Shown: in pieces, positions 43,145 to 51,512 of the stretch
How positions within the stretch are numbered: position 1 is the first letter of the stretch
Layout of the letters: the number at the start of each line of letters is the position of its first letter
The notes under the pieces: generated by a model
Told to the model about the DNA's origin: nothing
Seen by the model: only the letters and a program-made list of their open reading frames with translations
The model's database searches: none
Assembly: GCF_036090055.1 (NCBI RefSeq)
Contig: NZ_CP107970.1
Location: 2,482,501-2,546,500 of the forward strand
Origin: Nocardioides sp. NBC_00368
GTDB taxonomy: Bacteria > Actinomycetota > Actinomycetes > Propionibacteriales > Nocardioidaceae
Reading direction: 5' to 3'
Length of the DNA stretch: 64,000 nucleotides
Translations under genes and position numbers: made by a program

Positions 43145-43789
43145 TCATCTGCCCCGTCCGGCGTAGGTAGCGGCAGAAGGCATCAGTAGGAGCAGACGAG
43201 GAGCGTCCAGCCACTCCTGGGCCTCGGTGGCGAAGTCGGGGACCGGTCGCTCGGCGGCCTCCTGCGGAGTCGTGGCCTTGCCGTTCTCGGCGATGTCGTC
43301 GAGCAGCCAGTCCATCTCCTTGATCTCCTCCACCTGCGTCTGGCTGATCCCGTCGGCGAGTTCCCGCACGCGAGCGTCCTCGATGTCGGAGCGTTCGCTG
43401 GTCAGGATCGCGATGGAGTGGTGAGGCGTCATCGCCCTCATGTAGGCCTCGTCGCCGACCAGCACCTGGGTCTGGGAGAGGACGTACGCCATCCCGCCGA
43501 CGACGAGGGCGGCGGCCGTGATCACCACGTTGAGCACGGTGTTCGTGTACATCCGGCCCCACATGAATCCGAGCATCACGATCGCCATGGCCGAGCCCAT
43601 CAGCACGGCCATGTAGGCCCGCTCCTCGCTCCAGCGGGCGTGAGTCAGGGAGAAGAGGTTGGTGTAGGTGAGGGCGTACATGACGGCCGTCGAGGTCGCG
43701 ATCATGGCCCCGAACCGCAGGTACGTCCGTCGGTCGGACGCTCCACCATGGGCCGATCCGTGGCGGCTGTTCTCGTCGGAGCGTGGCAT
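43145..43789 (-). CDS. DUF305 domain membrane protein
   Basis: The 214-residue protein has three predicted membrane helices (GAMIATSTAVMYALTYTN; MAVLMGSAMAIVMLGFMWGR; VLNVVITAAALVVGGMAYVL) and then a DUF305 ferritin-like domain with MRAMTPHHSIAILTSERSDI and QVEEIKEMDWLLDDI. DUF305 proteins often accompany copper or other metal handling genes (family knowledge); none is adjacent here. The start is ATG 43789 with AGAGGA upstream; a longer reading exists but has no support. Confidence 0.78.
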   Translation of the reverse strand: MPRSDENSRHGSAHGGASDRRTYLRFGAMIATSTAVMYALTYTNLFSLTHARWSEERAYMAVLMGSAMAIVMLGFMWGRMYTNTVLNVVITAAALVVGGMAYVLSQTQVLVGDEAYMRAMTPHHSIAILTSERSDIEDARVRELADGISQTQVEEIKEMDWLLDDIAENGKATTPQEAAERPVPDFATEAQEWLDAPRLLLLMPSAATYAGRGR

Positions 43790-43972
43790 CGATTTCGTCC
43801 TCTCGACCGGAGTTCCGTGCATGGCCCGGTACCCGCCACCGTCCGGTGACAGTCGGCCCGTTCCTCGCCAGAGCTTCGATCTCAACGTACAACCGCGTGA
43901 GGTAACGGACGTCACATGCGGTGCGCGCTGCTCCCGGCGTGACCTCGATCAGCGGGATACGTTAATCCCACA

Positions 43973-45061
43973 ATGGCCATCCTTCCCCGCCCTCGACACA
44001 CTGCCGCCTCGATCGCCACCACGGTCGGCGCCGCGGCGGGGAACGTCGCACACTCTTTCCTCTACGGCGGGCTCGCCGACATCCGACCGATGCCGCGCAC
44101 GCTGATCGACGACGGCACCCGGCGCGAGCTCTACCACTACCGTCCGGTGGCCGGTGAGATCCCCGAGGGCGACCCGGTGCTGCTGGTGACGCCGCTGGCC
44201 GCGCCCGCGATCTGCTACGACCTGCGGCGCGGCTGCTCGGTCGTCGAGCACCTGGTGGAGACGAACCGGCCGACCTACCTGGTCGAGTACGGCGAGGTGA
44301 ACTTCGCCGACCGCAGCCTGGGCATCGAGCACTGGATCTCCCACGTCGTGCCCGAGGCGATCCGGTCGGTGTCCGAGCACGCCGGCGGGCGGCCGGTGCA
44401 CGTGGTCGGCTGGTCCCTGGGCGGGATCTTCACCATGCTCGCCGCGGCCGACTCCCCCGACCTCCCGATCGCCTCGCTCGCAGTGCTCGGCTCGCCCTGC
44501 GACGTACGTCAGGTGCCGTTGATCGCGCCCCTGCGGCCGCTGCTCAACCTGCCTCCGGGCAACCTGGTCACCACCGCCTACCAGGCCTTCGGGGGCGCCC
44601 CGAAGCCGCTGGTCAGGTGGGCGTTCCAGCTCTCCTCGGTCGACAAGATGTTCACCAAGCCGGTGGCGAAGCTGTCCAACCTGGCCGACCGCGAGTTCCT
44701 CGCCCAGCTCGAGGCGGTCGACCGGTTCACCGACAACATCATCGCCTACCCGGGGCGTACGTTCGGGCAGCTCTACCACCACTTCTTCCGCACCAACGCG
44801 CTGTTCAGCGGGCAGATCGACCTCAGTGAGGATCACTCCGTCTATCTGCGCGACGTCAAGCAGCCCACCCTCGTCGTCGCGGGCGCCAACGACGGCATCG
44901 GTCCGGTCGCCTCCGTGCGGCCGCTGGTCGACCTGCTCACCGGGGCCGACGAGCTCCGCTTCGAGATCGTCCCCGGCGGCCATCTCGGTCTGCTCACCGG
45001 CCGCGCCGCCCGCGAGACCACCTGGCCGCTGCTGGATGAGTGGTTCGCTCAGCACGACTGA
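43973..45061 (+). CDS. alpha/beta hydrolase related to PhaC-type polyhydroxyalkanoate synthases
   Basis: The 362-residue protein has the PhaC-like layout LLVTPLAAPAICYDLRRGCSVVEHLVE, YLVEYGEVNFADRSLGIEHW, the nucleophile elbow VVGWSLGG (Ser where PhaC has Cys), LVVAGANDGIGP and GGHLGLLTGRAA (His). Without the cysteine it is unlikely to polymerise hydroxyacyl-CoA; an esterase or lipase-like role is more probable. The N-terminus has an Ala-rich stretch without a clear signal peptide. Confidence 0.75.
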   Translation: MAILPRPRHTAASIATTVGAAAGNVAHSFLYGGLADIRPMPRTLIDDGTRRELYHYRPVAGEIPEGDPVLLVTPLAAPAICYDLRRGCSVVEHLVETNRPTYLVEYGEVNFADRSLGIEHWISHVVPEAIRSVSEHAGGRPVHVVGWSLGGIFTMLAAADSPDLPIASLAVLGSPCDVRQVPLIAPLRPLLNLPPGNLVTTAYQAFGGAPKPLVRWAFQLSSVDKMFTKPVAKLSNLADREFLAQLEAVDRFTDNIIAYPGRTFGQLYHHFFRTNALFSGQIDLSEDHSVYLRDVKQPTLVVAGANDGIGPVASVRPLVDLLTGADELRFEIVPGGHLGLLTGRAARETTWPLLDEWFAQHD

Positions 45062-45096
45062 GCTGATCTGTCGGTGGTCGATGGCAGGCTGTGCGC

Positions 45097-45705
45097 ATGT
45101 CGAACCCACCCGTCGAGGCGACCGACGAGCACTTCCGCAACGAGGACTGGTACGCCGCCGACCTCACCGGCGCGCGGTTCGTCGACTGCGTCTTCACCGA
45201 CGTCGACCTGACCGAGGCGACGACATCGGCGGCGCTCTTCGAGAACTGCGTCTTCCACGGGGGCCGGTTCAACGCCTCGACCCACGCCGGCTCGGCGTTC
45301 GTCGGCTGTGAGTTCCGACGGACGAACTTCTTCGACGCGACCTTCGACGGCTGCAAGCTCAGTGGCACCGAGTTCTCCGGCTGCACGCTGCGGCCGCTGA
45401 AAGTGACCGGCGGCGTGTGGCGAGGGGTGTCGCTGCGCGGGGCCAACCTCGCCCGGCTCGATCTGTCCGGGCTCGACCTGCGCGACGCCGACCTGTCGCT
45501 GGCCGACCTCACCGATGCCGTGCTGCGAGACGCGCAGCTCGGCGGGGCCACGGTCCAGGAGACGACGCTGCACGGCGCCGATCTCCGCGGCGCCGATCTC
45601 GACCGCGTCGACCTCACCGCCGCATCGCTGCGCGGCACGAAGCTCGACCTCGCCGGCGCCGTGATGCTCGCCGAGCTGCACGGCGCGGAGGTCGACTCGG
45701 CCTGA
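45097..45705 (+). CDS. pentapeptide repeat protein
   Basis: The 202-residue protein is built of A(D/N)Lxx units, from about residue 18 (WYAADLTGARFVDCVF) to the end, densest in SLRGANLARLDLSGLDLRDADLSLADL, predicting a right-handed quadrilateral beta-helix. Some relatives mimic DNA and protect gyrase from quinolones (Qnr, MfpA), but most have no known role, and I assign none. ATG 45097 follows GGCAGG; GTG 45091 is possible. Confidence 0.82.
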   Translation: MSNPPVEATDEHFRNEDWYAADLTGARFVDCVFTDVDLTEATTSAALFENCVFHGGRFNASTHAGSAFVGCEFRRTNFFDATFDGCKLSGTEFSGCTLRPLKVTGGVWRGVSLRGANLARLDLSGLDLRDADLSLADLTDAVLRDAQLGGATVQETTLHGADLRGADLDRVDLTAASLRGTKLDLAGAVMLAELHGAEVDSA

Positions 45706-45722
45706 CCGCGAGCGCCGAGACC

Positions 45723-46292
45723 TCAGCGGTCGGCCGAGGCCTCGCGGACGGCCTTGGCCATCGAGATGCCGGCGGCGATGAGGCCGAGGCCGGTGACGAA
45801 GTCGTCGGTGTCGCGTACGTCGTCCTCGATGGCGCCCGCGGCGGCCGCCTGGAGGTGGGTCTGCTCATCCACGGCGTGGCCGTAGACGAAGTGGAGCAGG
45901 GTGCGGGCGGCGGTCGGAGCGAGGTCGCCGAGGCCACCGTCGGTCAGCGCCGCGACGAGGTCGTCGTAGGGCTGGGTCGCGCCGAGCCCGAAGGCCCACA
46001 CGGTGGCGACGACCTCGGCGCCGTCACGGTAGGCCAGCAGCGAGTCGCGCAGGTCGGTGCAGACGCCGGTGACGCGTACGTCCCAGGCTCCCGTCTGCTC
46101 GTGACGCCCCCTGAGCAGGATCTCGTCGGCCACCGCGGCCAGCAGGGACTGCTTGTTGGCGAAGTGGTGGTAGAGCGCGCTGGGACGTACGCCGAGCTCG
46201 GTGCCGAGGCGGCGCATGGTCAGGTCGGCGAGACCGTAGTCGTCGAGGACCTCCAACGCGCGGGCGACGACGTCCTCACGGCGGTATCGCAT
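45723..46292 (-). CDS. bioQ: TetR-family regulator, probable biotin regulator BioQ
   Basis: The 189-residue protein has an N-terminal TetR helix-turn-helix (DLTMRRLGTELGVRPSALYHHFANKQSLLAAVADEIL) and an all-alpha C-terminal domain. It is divergent from bioYMN. BioQ is the TetR-type biotin repressor of corynebacteria and mycobacteria, and the intergenic region carries TGAACACCGTTCA, matching the type of palindrome reported for BioQ. The name is inferred from context and operator. ATG 46292 follows GGGGAG. Confidence 0.8.
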   Translation of the reverse strand: MRYRREDVVARALEVLDDYGLADLTMRRLGTELGVRPSALYHHFANKQSLLAAVADEILLRGRHEQTGAWDVRVTGVCTDLRDSLLAYRDGAEVVATVWAFGLGATQPYDDLVAALTDGGLGDLAPTAARTLLHFVYGHAVDEQTHLQAAAAGAIEDDVRDTDDFVTGLGLIAAGISMAKAVREASADR

Positions 46293-46353
46293 GTTGCTCC
46301 CCAGGGGCCGGGTGGTGGGACGAAGTGGACGAAGACGTACGTCGACCTTAACC

Positions 46354-46366
46354 TGAACACCGTTCA
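46354..46366. promoter_or_regulatory. putative BioQ operator
   Basis: Perfect inverted repeat TGAAC-ACC-GTTCA in the 112-base region between bioQ and bioY. It overlaps the likely promoters in both directions. A related half site GGTTCAGG lies at about 46376. Confidence 0.65.
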
Positions 46367-46404
46367 CCTGACCAAGGTTCAGGTCTGAGTACGCAGGAGC
46401 GAGT

Positions 46405-47013
46405 ATGACCGAGTCCCCCACCAGCACGGACAAGACCCCCGCGGCCAAGGCGTCGCGTCTGGACACCACCGACCTCGCGCTGATCGCCGCGTTCGCGGCC
46501 CTGATCGCGGTCTGCTCCTACCTCGCGGCCATCCCGATGGGCGGCGCCGGCGTCCCGCTGACGCTGCAGGGTTTCGCGCTGCTGCTGACCGGCGCCCTGC
46601 TGGGCCCGCTGCGCGGCACGGCCGCGGTGGTGCTCTACCTGGTCCTCGGCGTCGCCGGCCTCCCGGTCTTCGCCGGCCACGCCTCCGGTCCCGGCGTCTT
46701 CGTCGGGGTGACGGGCGGCTACCTGTGGTCGTTCCCGATCATGGTGCTGGCTGTCGGCCTGCTCGTGAAGTACGTCCTGCGCGCCCGCCGCACCAACCCC
46801 CTCCTCGTCTTCGCCGCCTGCGTCGTGGGCGTCGTGATCAACCACGTCGGCGGCATCATCGGGATGGCCATCGTGCTCCGCGTCGGTCTGCCCGAGGCCG
46901 CGGCGTTCGACGCTCCCTACTGGATCGGCGACTTCATCAAGGCCGCCGTCGCCGCGGTCGTCGCCTCCCAGGTCCACCGCGCCTTCCCGAAGCTGCTCGC
47001 CCGACGTGCCTGA
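46405..47013 (+). CDS. bioY: biotin transporter S component BioY
   Basis: BioY is the substrate-binding membrane subunit of the ECF-type biotin importer. The 202-residue protein has six predicted membrane segments, with the family motifs IPMGGAGVPLTLQGFALLLTGALLGPLRG and GLPVFAGHASGPGVFVGVTGGYLW. bioM begins within its last codons (GTG 47006), followed by bioN, so all three importer subunits are one operon. Confidence 0.94.
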   Translation: MTESPTSTDKTPAAKASRLDTTDLALIAAFAALIAVCSYLAAIPMGGAGVPLTLQGFALLLTGALLGPLRGTAAVVLYLVLGVAGLPVFAGHASGPGVFVGVTGGYLWSFPIMVLAVGLLVKYVLRARRTNPLLVFAACVVGVVINHVGGIIGMAIVLRVGLPEAAAFDAPYWIGDFIKAAVAAVVASQVHRAFPKLLARRA

Positions 47014-47710
47014 GATCCGCTTCGAGGCCGCCGAGATCCGGGTCGAGTCCCCGGATCTCGGCGGCTCACGCACCATCCTGCAGCCGACCACGCTGTCCCT
47101 GACCGAGCAGCGCATCGGGATCGTCGGCAGCAACGGCTCGGGCAAGTCGACCCTCGCCCGTCTCATCAACGGGCTGGTGCTGCCGAGCGCCGGGAGCGTC
47201 ACCGTCGACGGCCTCGACGTGGCCCGGCAGGGCGCTGCGGTGCGCCGCCGCGTCGGGTTCACCTTCACCGATCCCGCCGCCCAGCTGGTGATGCCGACCT
47301 GTGTCGAGGACGTCGAGCTGTCGCTGCGCCGGACCGTGAAGGACCGCATACGCCGCAAGCAGGTCGCCCTCGAGACCCTGGCCCGCTTCGGGCTCTCCGA
47401 ACGCGCCGAGGTCAGCGTGCATGCGCTCTCCGGTGGCCAGCGTCAGCTGCTCGCCCTGGCCGGGGTGCTCGCCACCTCGCCGGACGTGCTGGTCACCGAC
47501 GAGCCGACCACGCTGCTCGACCTGCGCAACACCCGGATGGTCGGCGACCTGCTCTTCTCGCTGCCGCAGCAGCTGGTCCTCGTCACCCACGACCTCGACC
47601 TCGTACGCCGCTGCGACCGCGTCCTCGTCGTCGAGGACGGCCGGGTCTGCTACGACGGCGACGCCGACGCCGCGGTCAAGCACTACGTGAGGACGGTGAG
47701 CGAGGGATGA
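47006..47710 (+). CDS. bioM: biotin ECF transporter ATPase BioM
   Basis: BioM supplies ATP hydrolysis to the biotin ECF importer. The 234-residue ABC ATPase has Walker A VGSNGSGKSTLARL, Q-loop DPAAQLVMP, signature HALSGGQRQLLALAGVLA, Walker B DVLVTDEPTTLLD and the H-loop VTHDLDL. The Q-loop region TDPAAQLVMPTCVEDVEL is typical of ECF ATPases. It overlaps bioY by eight bases and bioN by four. Confidence 0.94.
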   Translation: MPEIRFEAAEIRVESPDLGGSRTILQPTTLSLTEQRIGIVGSNGSGKSTLARLINGLVLPSAGSVTVDGLDVARQGAAVRRRVGFTFTDPAAQLVMPTCVEDVELSLRRTVKDRIRRKQVALETLARFGLSERAEVSVHALSGGQRQLLALAGVLATSPDVLVTDEPTTLLDLRNTRMVGDLLFSLPQQLVLVTHDLDLVRRCDRVLVVEDGRVCYDGDADAAVKHYVRTVSEG

Positions 47711-48312
47711 GCATGACGGTCGGGCTCTATCGCCCCGGCGACACCGTGCTCCACCGGCTGCCGGTGGGTGCCAAACTGCTCGGCCTGGCCGTCATCAGCG
47801 TCTCGATCGTGGTGCTGCGCGGGCCACTCCTCGCGGTCGGCTTCCTCGCGCTCGCTCTCGTCCTCGCCCTCGTCGGCCGGCTCGACCTGGCCGCCACCGC
47901 ACGGGCGCTCCGCGCCGTACTCGTCATCGCCGTGTTGGTCGCGCTCCTGCAGTGGTGGCTGTTCACCTTGCCTCGGGCCGTGGAGTCCCTGCTCGACCTG
48001 GTCTCCCTCGCCCTGGTCGCGCTCACCCTGACCGTGACCACGCCGACCACCGAGATCCTCGACGCCGTGGTCCGTTGGATCCGCCCGCTGCGCGGCGTCG
48101 GGATCGACCCGGATCGCGTCGCCCTCACCATCTCGATGGCGATCCAGGCCCTGCCCGGCACCCTCACCCTCGCCCAGGAGACCCGCGACGCCGCCCGCGC
48201 CCGCGGCCTCGGCCGCTCCCCCAGGGCCTACCTCACCCCCTTCGTCATCCGCGTCGTCGCCCGCGCCCACGAGACCGGCGACGCCCTCAAGGCCCGCGGC
48301 CTCGGCGACTGA
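47707..48312 (+). CDS. bioN: biotin ECF transporter transmembrane component BioN
   Basis: BioN is the EcfT-type coupling subunit that joins BioY to BioM. The 201-residue protein has four or five membrane segments and the two characteristic Ala-Arg-Gly coupling motifs, RDAARARGLGR and GDALKARGLGD, near the C-terminus. It ends in a convergent arrangement with the amidase, separated by palindrome C copy 2. Confidence 0.93.
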   Translation: MSMTVGLYRPGDTVLHRLPVGAKLLGLAVISVSIVVLRGPLLAVGFLALALVLALVGRLDLAATARALRAVLVIAVLVALLQWWLFTLPRAVESLLDLVSLALVALTLTVTTPTTEILDAVVRWIRPLRGVGIDPDRVALTISMAIQALPGTLTLAQETRDAARARGLGRSPRAYLTPFVIRVVARAHETGDALKARGLGD

Positions 48313-48342
48313 CCCTCCCCGGCCGAATCGGTAGTTCTGGCG

Positions 48343-48404
48343 GCCGAATCTGTAGTTGTGGGTGACGAAAGTCGACTCTCGTCACCCACAACTACAGATT
48401 CGGC
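48343..48404. repeat. long intergenic palindrome, family C copy 2
   Basis: Sixty-two-base inverted repeat with arms starting GCCGAATCTGTAGTTGTGG; one mismatched pair near the centre. It lies between convergent bioN and the amidase gene. Compared with copy 1, the inner arms read GGGTGACGA/TCGTCACCC instead of GGGCGACGA/TCGTCGCCC, a paired change. A tandem half unit (GGCCGAATCGGTAGTTCTGG) precedes it. Confidence 0.85.
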
Positions 48405-48432
48405 TTGCCATTTCGGCGGTCTCGGCGAGGGG

Positions 48433-49839
48433 TTACCAGCCGGGCGGGAGGCGGTGGTCCCAGAGTGCCGCGTCCTCGATCTGGGCCGCGAGGGAGAGCA
48501 GGAGGGGCTCCTCGGCGGGGCGGGCGGCGAGCATGACGCCGACCGGGAGACCGGAGGGGGTCCAGTGGAGGGGTAGGGAGATGGCGGGCATGCCGGTGAC
48601 GTTCCAGGCCGAGGTCCAGGGGGTGAACTCCTTCTGGGCCTGGAAGTCGCGCGCCGGGTCGGCGTCGTCCCGGATCGCGCCGACCTTCGGCGGCGGGGTG
48701 GCGAGCGTCGGGGTGAGCACGGCGTCGTAGGGGGCCAGCGCCTCGAGCGCCACCGCCGCGAACCGGCGCAGCTCCGCGATCGCCAGGCCGAACTCCGGTC
48801 CGCTGACCGCCTCGCCGCGCTCGGTGAGCCATCGGGTCAAGGGCCGGATCTGAGACCGCTGGTCAGGGGTCAGATTGACCACCGACATGGCGGTCCCGAC
48901 GGACCAGACCGTCTCGAAGACCGCGACCGCCTCGACCGGCAGTGGCCGCGGGATGTCGATGATCTCGTGGCCCAGCGACTCCAGCAGCGTGGAGGCGTTC
49001 TCCCAGGCAGTGACGCACTCGGGGTCGACCGTGGTCGGGGCGATCAGCGGTTCGATGAACCGGGCGATGCGCAGCCGCCCCGGCGGCCGATCGCAGGCGT
49101 CCAGGAACGGGAGCTGCTCCTCCGGGGCCCAGAACGGGTCACCCGTACGCCGCCCCGCGAGCACGTCGAGGAAGGCCGCCGCGTCCCGCACCGTCCGGGC
49201 GATCGGGCCGGCGGTGGCGAGACCGGCCGCGTCGCCGTACATCGGAGACGGCGAGATCCGCCCGCGGGTCGGCTTCAGGCCGACCAGGCCGCAGCACGAG
49301 GCCGGGATCCGGATAGAGCCGCCACCGTCGGAGCCCTGCGCGACCGGCACGAGCCCGGCGGCCACCGCCGCCGCGGCACCTCCGGAGGAACCACCGGCGA
49401 TCCGCGTACGGTCCCAGGGGGTGACGGCGGGCGGCGCCACGTCCGGTTCGGTGTAGCAGGGCGAGCCGAACTCGGGGGTGTTGGTCTTCCCGAGCGAGAT
49501 CATCCCGGCCGCCTCGATCGAGAGCGTCACGTTGTCGGAGACGTCGGGGACGAAGTCGGCGAAGGCCGCCGACCCGAAGGTCGTACGCACCCCGCGGGTG
49601 AGGTTGAGGTCCTTGATCGCGGTGGGTACGCCCCAGAGCGGTGAGGCGCCGACCGGCTTGACCGCGAGCTCACGGGCACACGTCGAGATCCGCTCCTCGG
49701 CCACGGTGACGAAGGCGCCCACGTCGTCGAGCCGGGCGATCCTGTCGAGATAGTGCTCGGCGAGCTCCCCCGGGGAGACCTCGCACCGATGTAGCAGCTC
49801 TCCCTGTTCCAGGGCGGTCAGATCATGAAGCTCGGCCAC
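48433..49839 (-). CDS. amidase signature family hydrolase
   Basis: The 468-residue enzyme has the Ser-cisSer-Lys triad region of amidase signature proteins: Lys in PTAIKDLNLTRG (near residue 80), GGSSGGAAAAVAAGL and the nucleophile region GSDGGGSIRIPASCCGLVGLKPTRG. It hydrolyses some carboxamide (or ester); GatA is unlikely because gatB and gatC are not adjacent. GTG start 49839. It is the last gene before palindrome C copy 2. Confidence 0.9.
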   Translation of the reverse strand: MAELHDLTALEQGELLHRCEVSPGELAEHYLDRIARLDDVGAFVTVAEERISTCARELAVKPVGASPLWGVPTAIKDLNLTRGVRTTFGSAAFADFVPDVSDNVTLSIEAAGMISLGKTNTPEFGSPCYTEPDVAPPAVTPWDRTRIAGGSSGGAAAAVAAGLVPVAQGSDGGGSIRIPASCCGLVGLKPTRGRISPSPMYGDAAGLATAGPIARTVRDAAAFLDVLAGRRTGDPFWAPEEQLPFLDACDRPPGRLRIARFIEPLIAPTTVDPECVTAWENASTLLESLGHEIIDIPRPLPVEAVAVFETVWSVGTAMSVVNLTPDQRSQIRPLTRWLTERGEAVSGPEFGLAIAELRRFAAVALEALAPYDAVLTPTLATPPPKVGAIRDDADPARDFQAQKEFTPWTSAWNVTGMPAISLPLHWTPSGLPVGVMLAARPAEEPLLLSLAAQIEDAALWDHRLPPGW

Positions 49840-49848
49840 TCCAGCACA

Positions 49849-50805
49849 CTAACGCCACTCGTCCTCGAGCATCGCGTAGTGCACCAATGTCGTCCACTCC
49901 CCCTTGAACCACTCGGCCTCCCGCTCGACGGCCTCCTTGCGCATCCCGAGCCGCTCGATCACCCGCGCGGAGGCCTCGTTGCGCTCGTCGACCCGGGCGG
50001 TCACCCGGTGCAGGCCGAGCCCGTCGAAGGCCAGGCCCAGCAGCGCCCGGGCGGTCTCGGTGGCGAACCCCTGCCCGTGGAACTCGGGGTTGAAGGCGTA
50101 GCCGATCTCTCCCGACCGCTGCTCCTTGCTGTGCCAGAAGAGCACGACGTCGCCGATCAGCCGCCCGCTGTCCCGGTCTTCGACGCCGAGGCAGAGCACC
50201 TCACCCTCCCGGCGCAGCACCGAGGGTCGCTTCCACGCCGCATAGGACTCGCGCAGCGCATCGCGGTCCTTCGGCACCGCCGGGATGTAACGGCACACAT
50301 CCTCCCGAGACAGATAGGCGTGCAGGTCGTCGAGGTCGCGCTCGACGTCGATCGGTCGCAGCAGGAGCCGCTCGGTGGTGATCGGATAGTCCGGCGCCAG
50401 CACCGGCTCGCCCAGCTCCTGGAAGACGCTCAGGTGCACGTCGGCGGGCCCGTCGAGGCGTGCGTTGAGCGACTCCCACGGGGTGCGGGTCGGCGGCGCA
50501 ACCAGCGCGGCGCCACCCTCCACCAGCCGGGAGGTGACGCCCGCGGAGTCCTCGACCTCGAACGCCACGCGTACGTGCCCGGCCACCGGGCGCCCGACCT
50601 CGACCTCGTCGATGTAGGCGTGCTGGGCGGGGTTGGCGAGCTCGAGCGTCGCCCGGCCGGCGTCGAGGATCGTCACATGGGCCTCACCCGGGCCGGAGTA
50701 CGCGGCCTGCTCGGGAAGACCGAGGGTGTCGCGGTAGAACGCCACCGCCTCGTCATAGTCCTTCGCCTCGACCACCAGACGGAGCTGCTTCACGGGTCCA
50801 CTCAT
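49849..50805 (-). CDS. VOC (glyoxalase-like) domain fused to GNAT acetyltransferase
   Basis: The 318-residue protein joins two domains. Residues 5-130 are a VOC fold (LRLVVEAKDYDEAVAFYRDTLGLPE, then HVTILDAGRATLELANP and FEVEDSAGVTSRL). Residues 140-318 are a RimJ/RimL-type GNAT (ITTERLLLRPI, GYAFNPEFHGQGFATETARALLGLAF, LHRVTARVDERNEASARVIERLGM). Each half occurs alone in many bacteria; the fusion suggests a self-contained resistance or detoxification enzyme (inference). ATG 50805 is the start; the longer reading has no support. Confidence 0.82.
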   Translation of the reverse strand: MSGPVKQLRLVVEAKDYDEAVAFYRDTLGLPEQAAYSGPGEAHVTILDAGRATLELANPAQHAYIDEVEVGRPVAGHVRVAFEVEDSAGVTSRLVEGGAALVAPPTRTPWESLNARLDGPADVHLSVFQELGEPVLAPDYPITTERLLLRPIDVERDLDDLHAYLSREDVCRYIPAVPKDRDALRESYAAWKRPSVLRREGEVLCLGVEDRDSGRLIGDVVLFWHSKEQRSGEIGYAFNPEFHGQGFATETARALLGLAFDGLGLHRVTARVDERNEASARVIERLGMRKEAVEREAEWFKGEWTTLVHYAMLEDEWR

Positions 50806-50852
50806 GCCCGCAACGTACGGCCGAACGGCCCATCGTGCACGCGATAAATGAC

Positions 50853-50887
50853 GAAGGTCAGGTCTCCCCCCGGAGAGACCTGACCTC
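50853..50887 (-). terminator. terminator after the flavin reductase gene
   Basis: Twelve-base stem AGGTCAGGTCTC with GAGACCTGACCT on either side of a C/G-rich loop, between the flavin reductase gene and the next gene on the same strand. Confidence 0.65.
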
Positions 50888-50908
50888 GTGGTGCCGCCTG
50901 GACGGTGC

Positions 50909-51448
50909 TCAGGCGGCTGCGGGCTCGAAGCCCGCGAGCTTCTCGACGGCCTCGCGGAAGCGGGCCTGGGCGTCGGCGTCGGTGAAGACGTCGATCTCGT
51001 GGACGGGCTGGGAGACGATGGCGTCCTCGACGACGATGGCGCCACCGATAGCGGCCGAGCGGGCGGCATCGGCGTGGGACCACTTGGCGCCGTAGGGCGT
51101 CGGGGCGACGCCGACGACGGAGAGGACCTTGCCCTTGAGCACGCCGGCGGCGTACGGACGGGAGAGCCAGTCGATCGCGTTGTTGATCACGGCGGGCATG
51201 GTGCCGTTGTACTCCGGCGTCACGATGAGCACGCGGTCGGCCGCGTCGATCACCTTGCGGAACTGGGTCACGGCCTCGCCCGGGTCGGCCTCGAGGTCCT
51301 CGTTGAAGAACGGCAGCTCCGCGAGCCCGTCGACGATCTCCAGCACGACACCCTCAGGCGCCTCGGCGACGAGCTTCTCGGCGAGCTTGCGGTTGATGGA
51401 GTCGGCGCGGAGGCTGCCAACGAGTACGGCGATGCGGGTGTCGGTCAC
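50909..51448 (-). CDS. NAD(P)H-dependent FMN reductase family protein
   Basis: The 179-residue flavodoxin-fold protein has the phosphate-binding VLVGSLRADSINRKLAE, and the FMN motif TPEYNGTMPAVINNAIDWLSRPY. Family members reduce flavins, quinones, azo dyes or chromate. GTG start 51448 with GAGGAG upstream. No partner monooxygenase is nearby. Confidence 0.88.
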   Translation of the reverse strand: MTDTRIAVLVGSLRADSINRKLAEKLVAEAPEGVVLEIVDGLAELPFFNEDLEADPGEAVTQFRKVIDAADRVLIVTPEYNGTMPAVINNAIDWLSRPYAAGVLKGKVLSVVGVAPTPYGAKWSHADAARSAAIGGAIVVEDAIVSQPVHEIDVFTDADAQARFREAVEKLAGFEPAAA

Positions 51449-51512
51449 GGGTTCTCCTCGTAGAACGCGGAAAGTTCAATGTTGAACTGTCCAACGTCGT
51501 CCTCTCGGAGAT

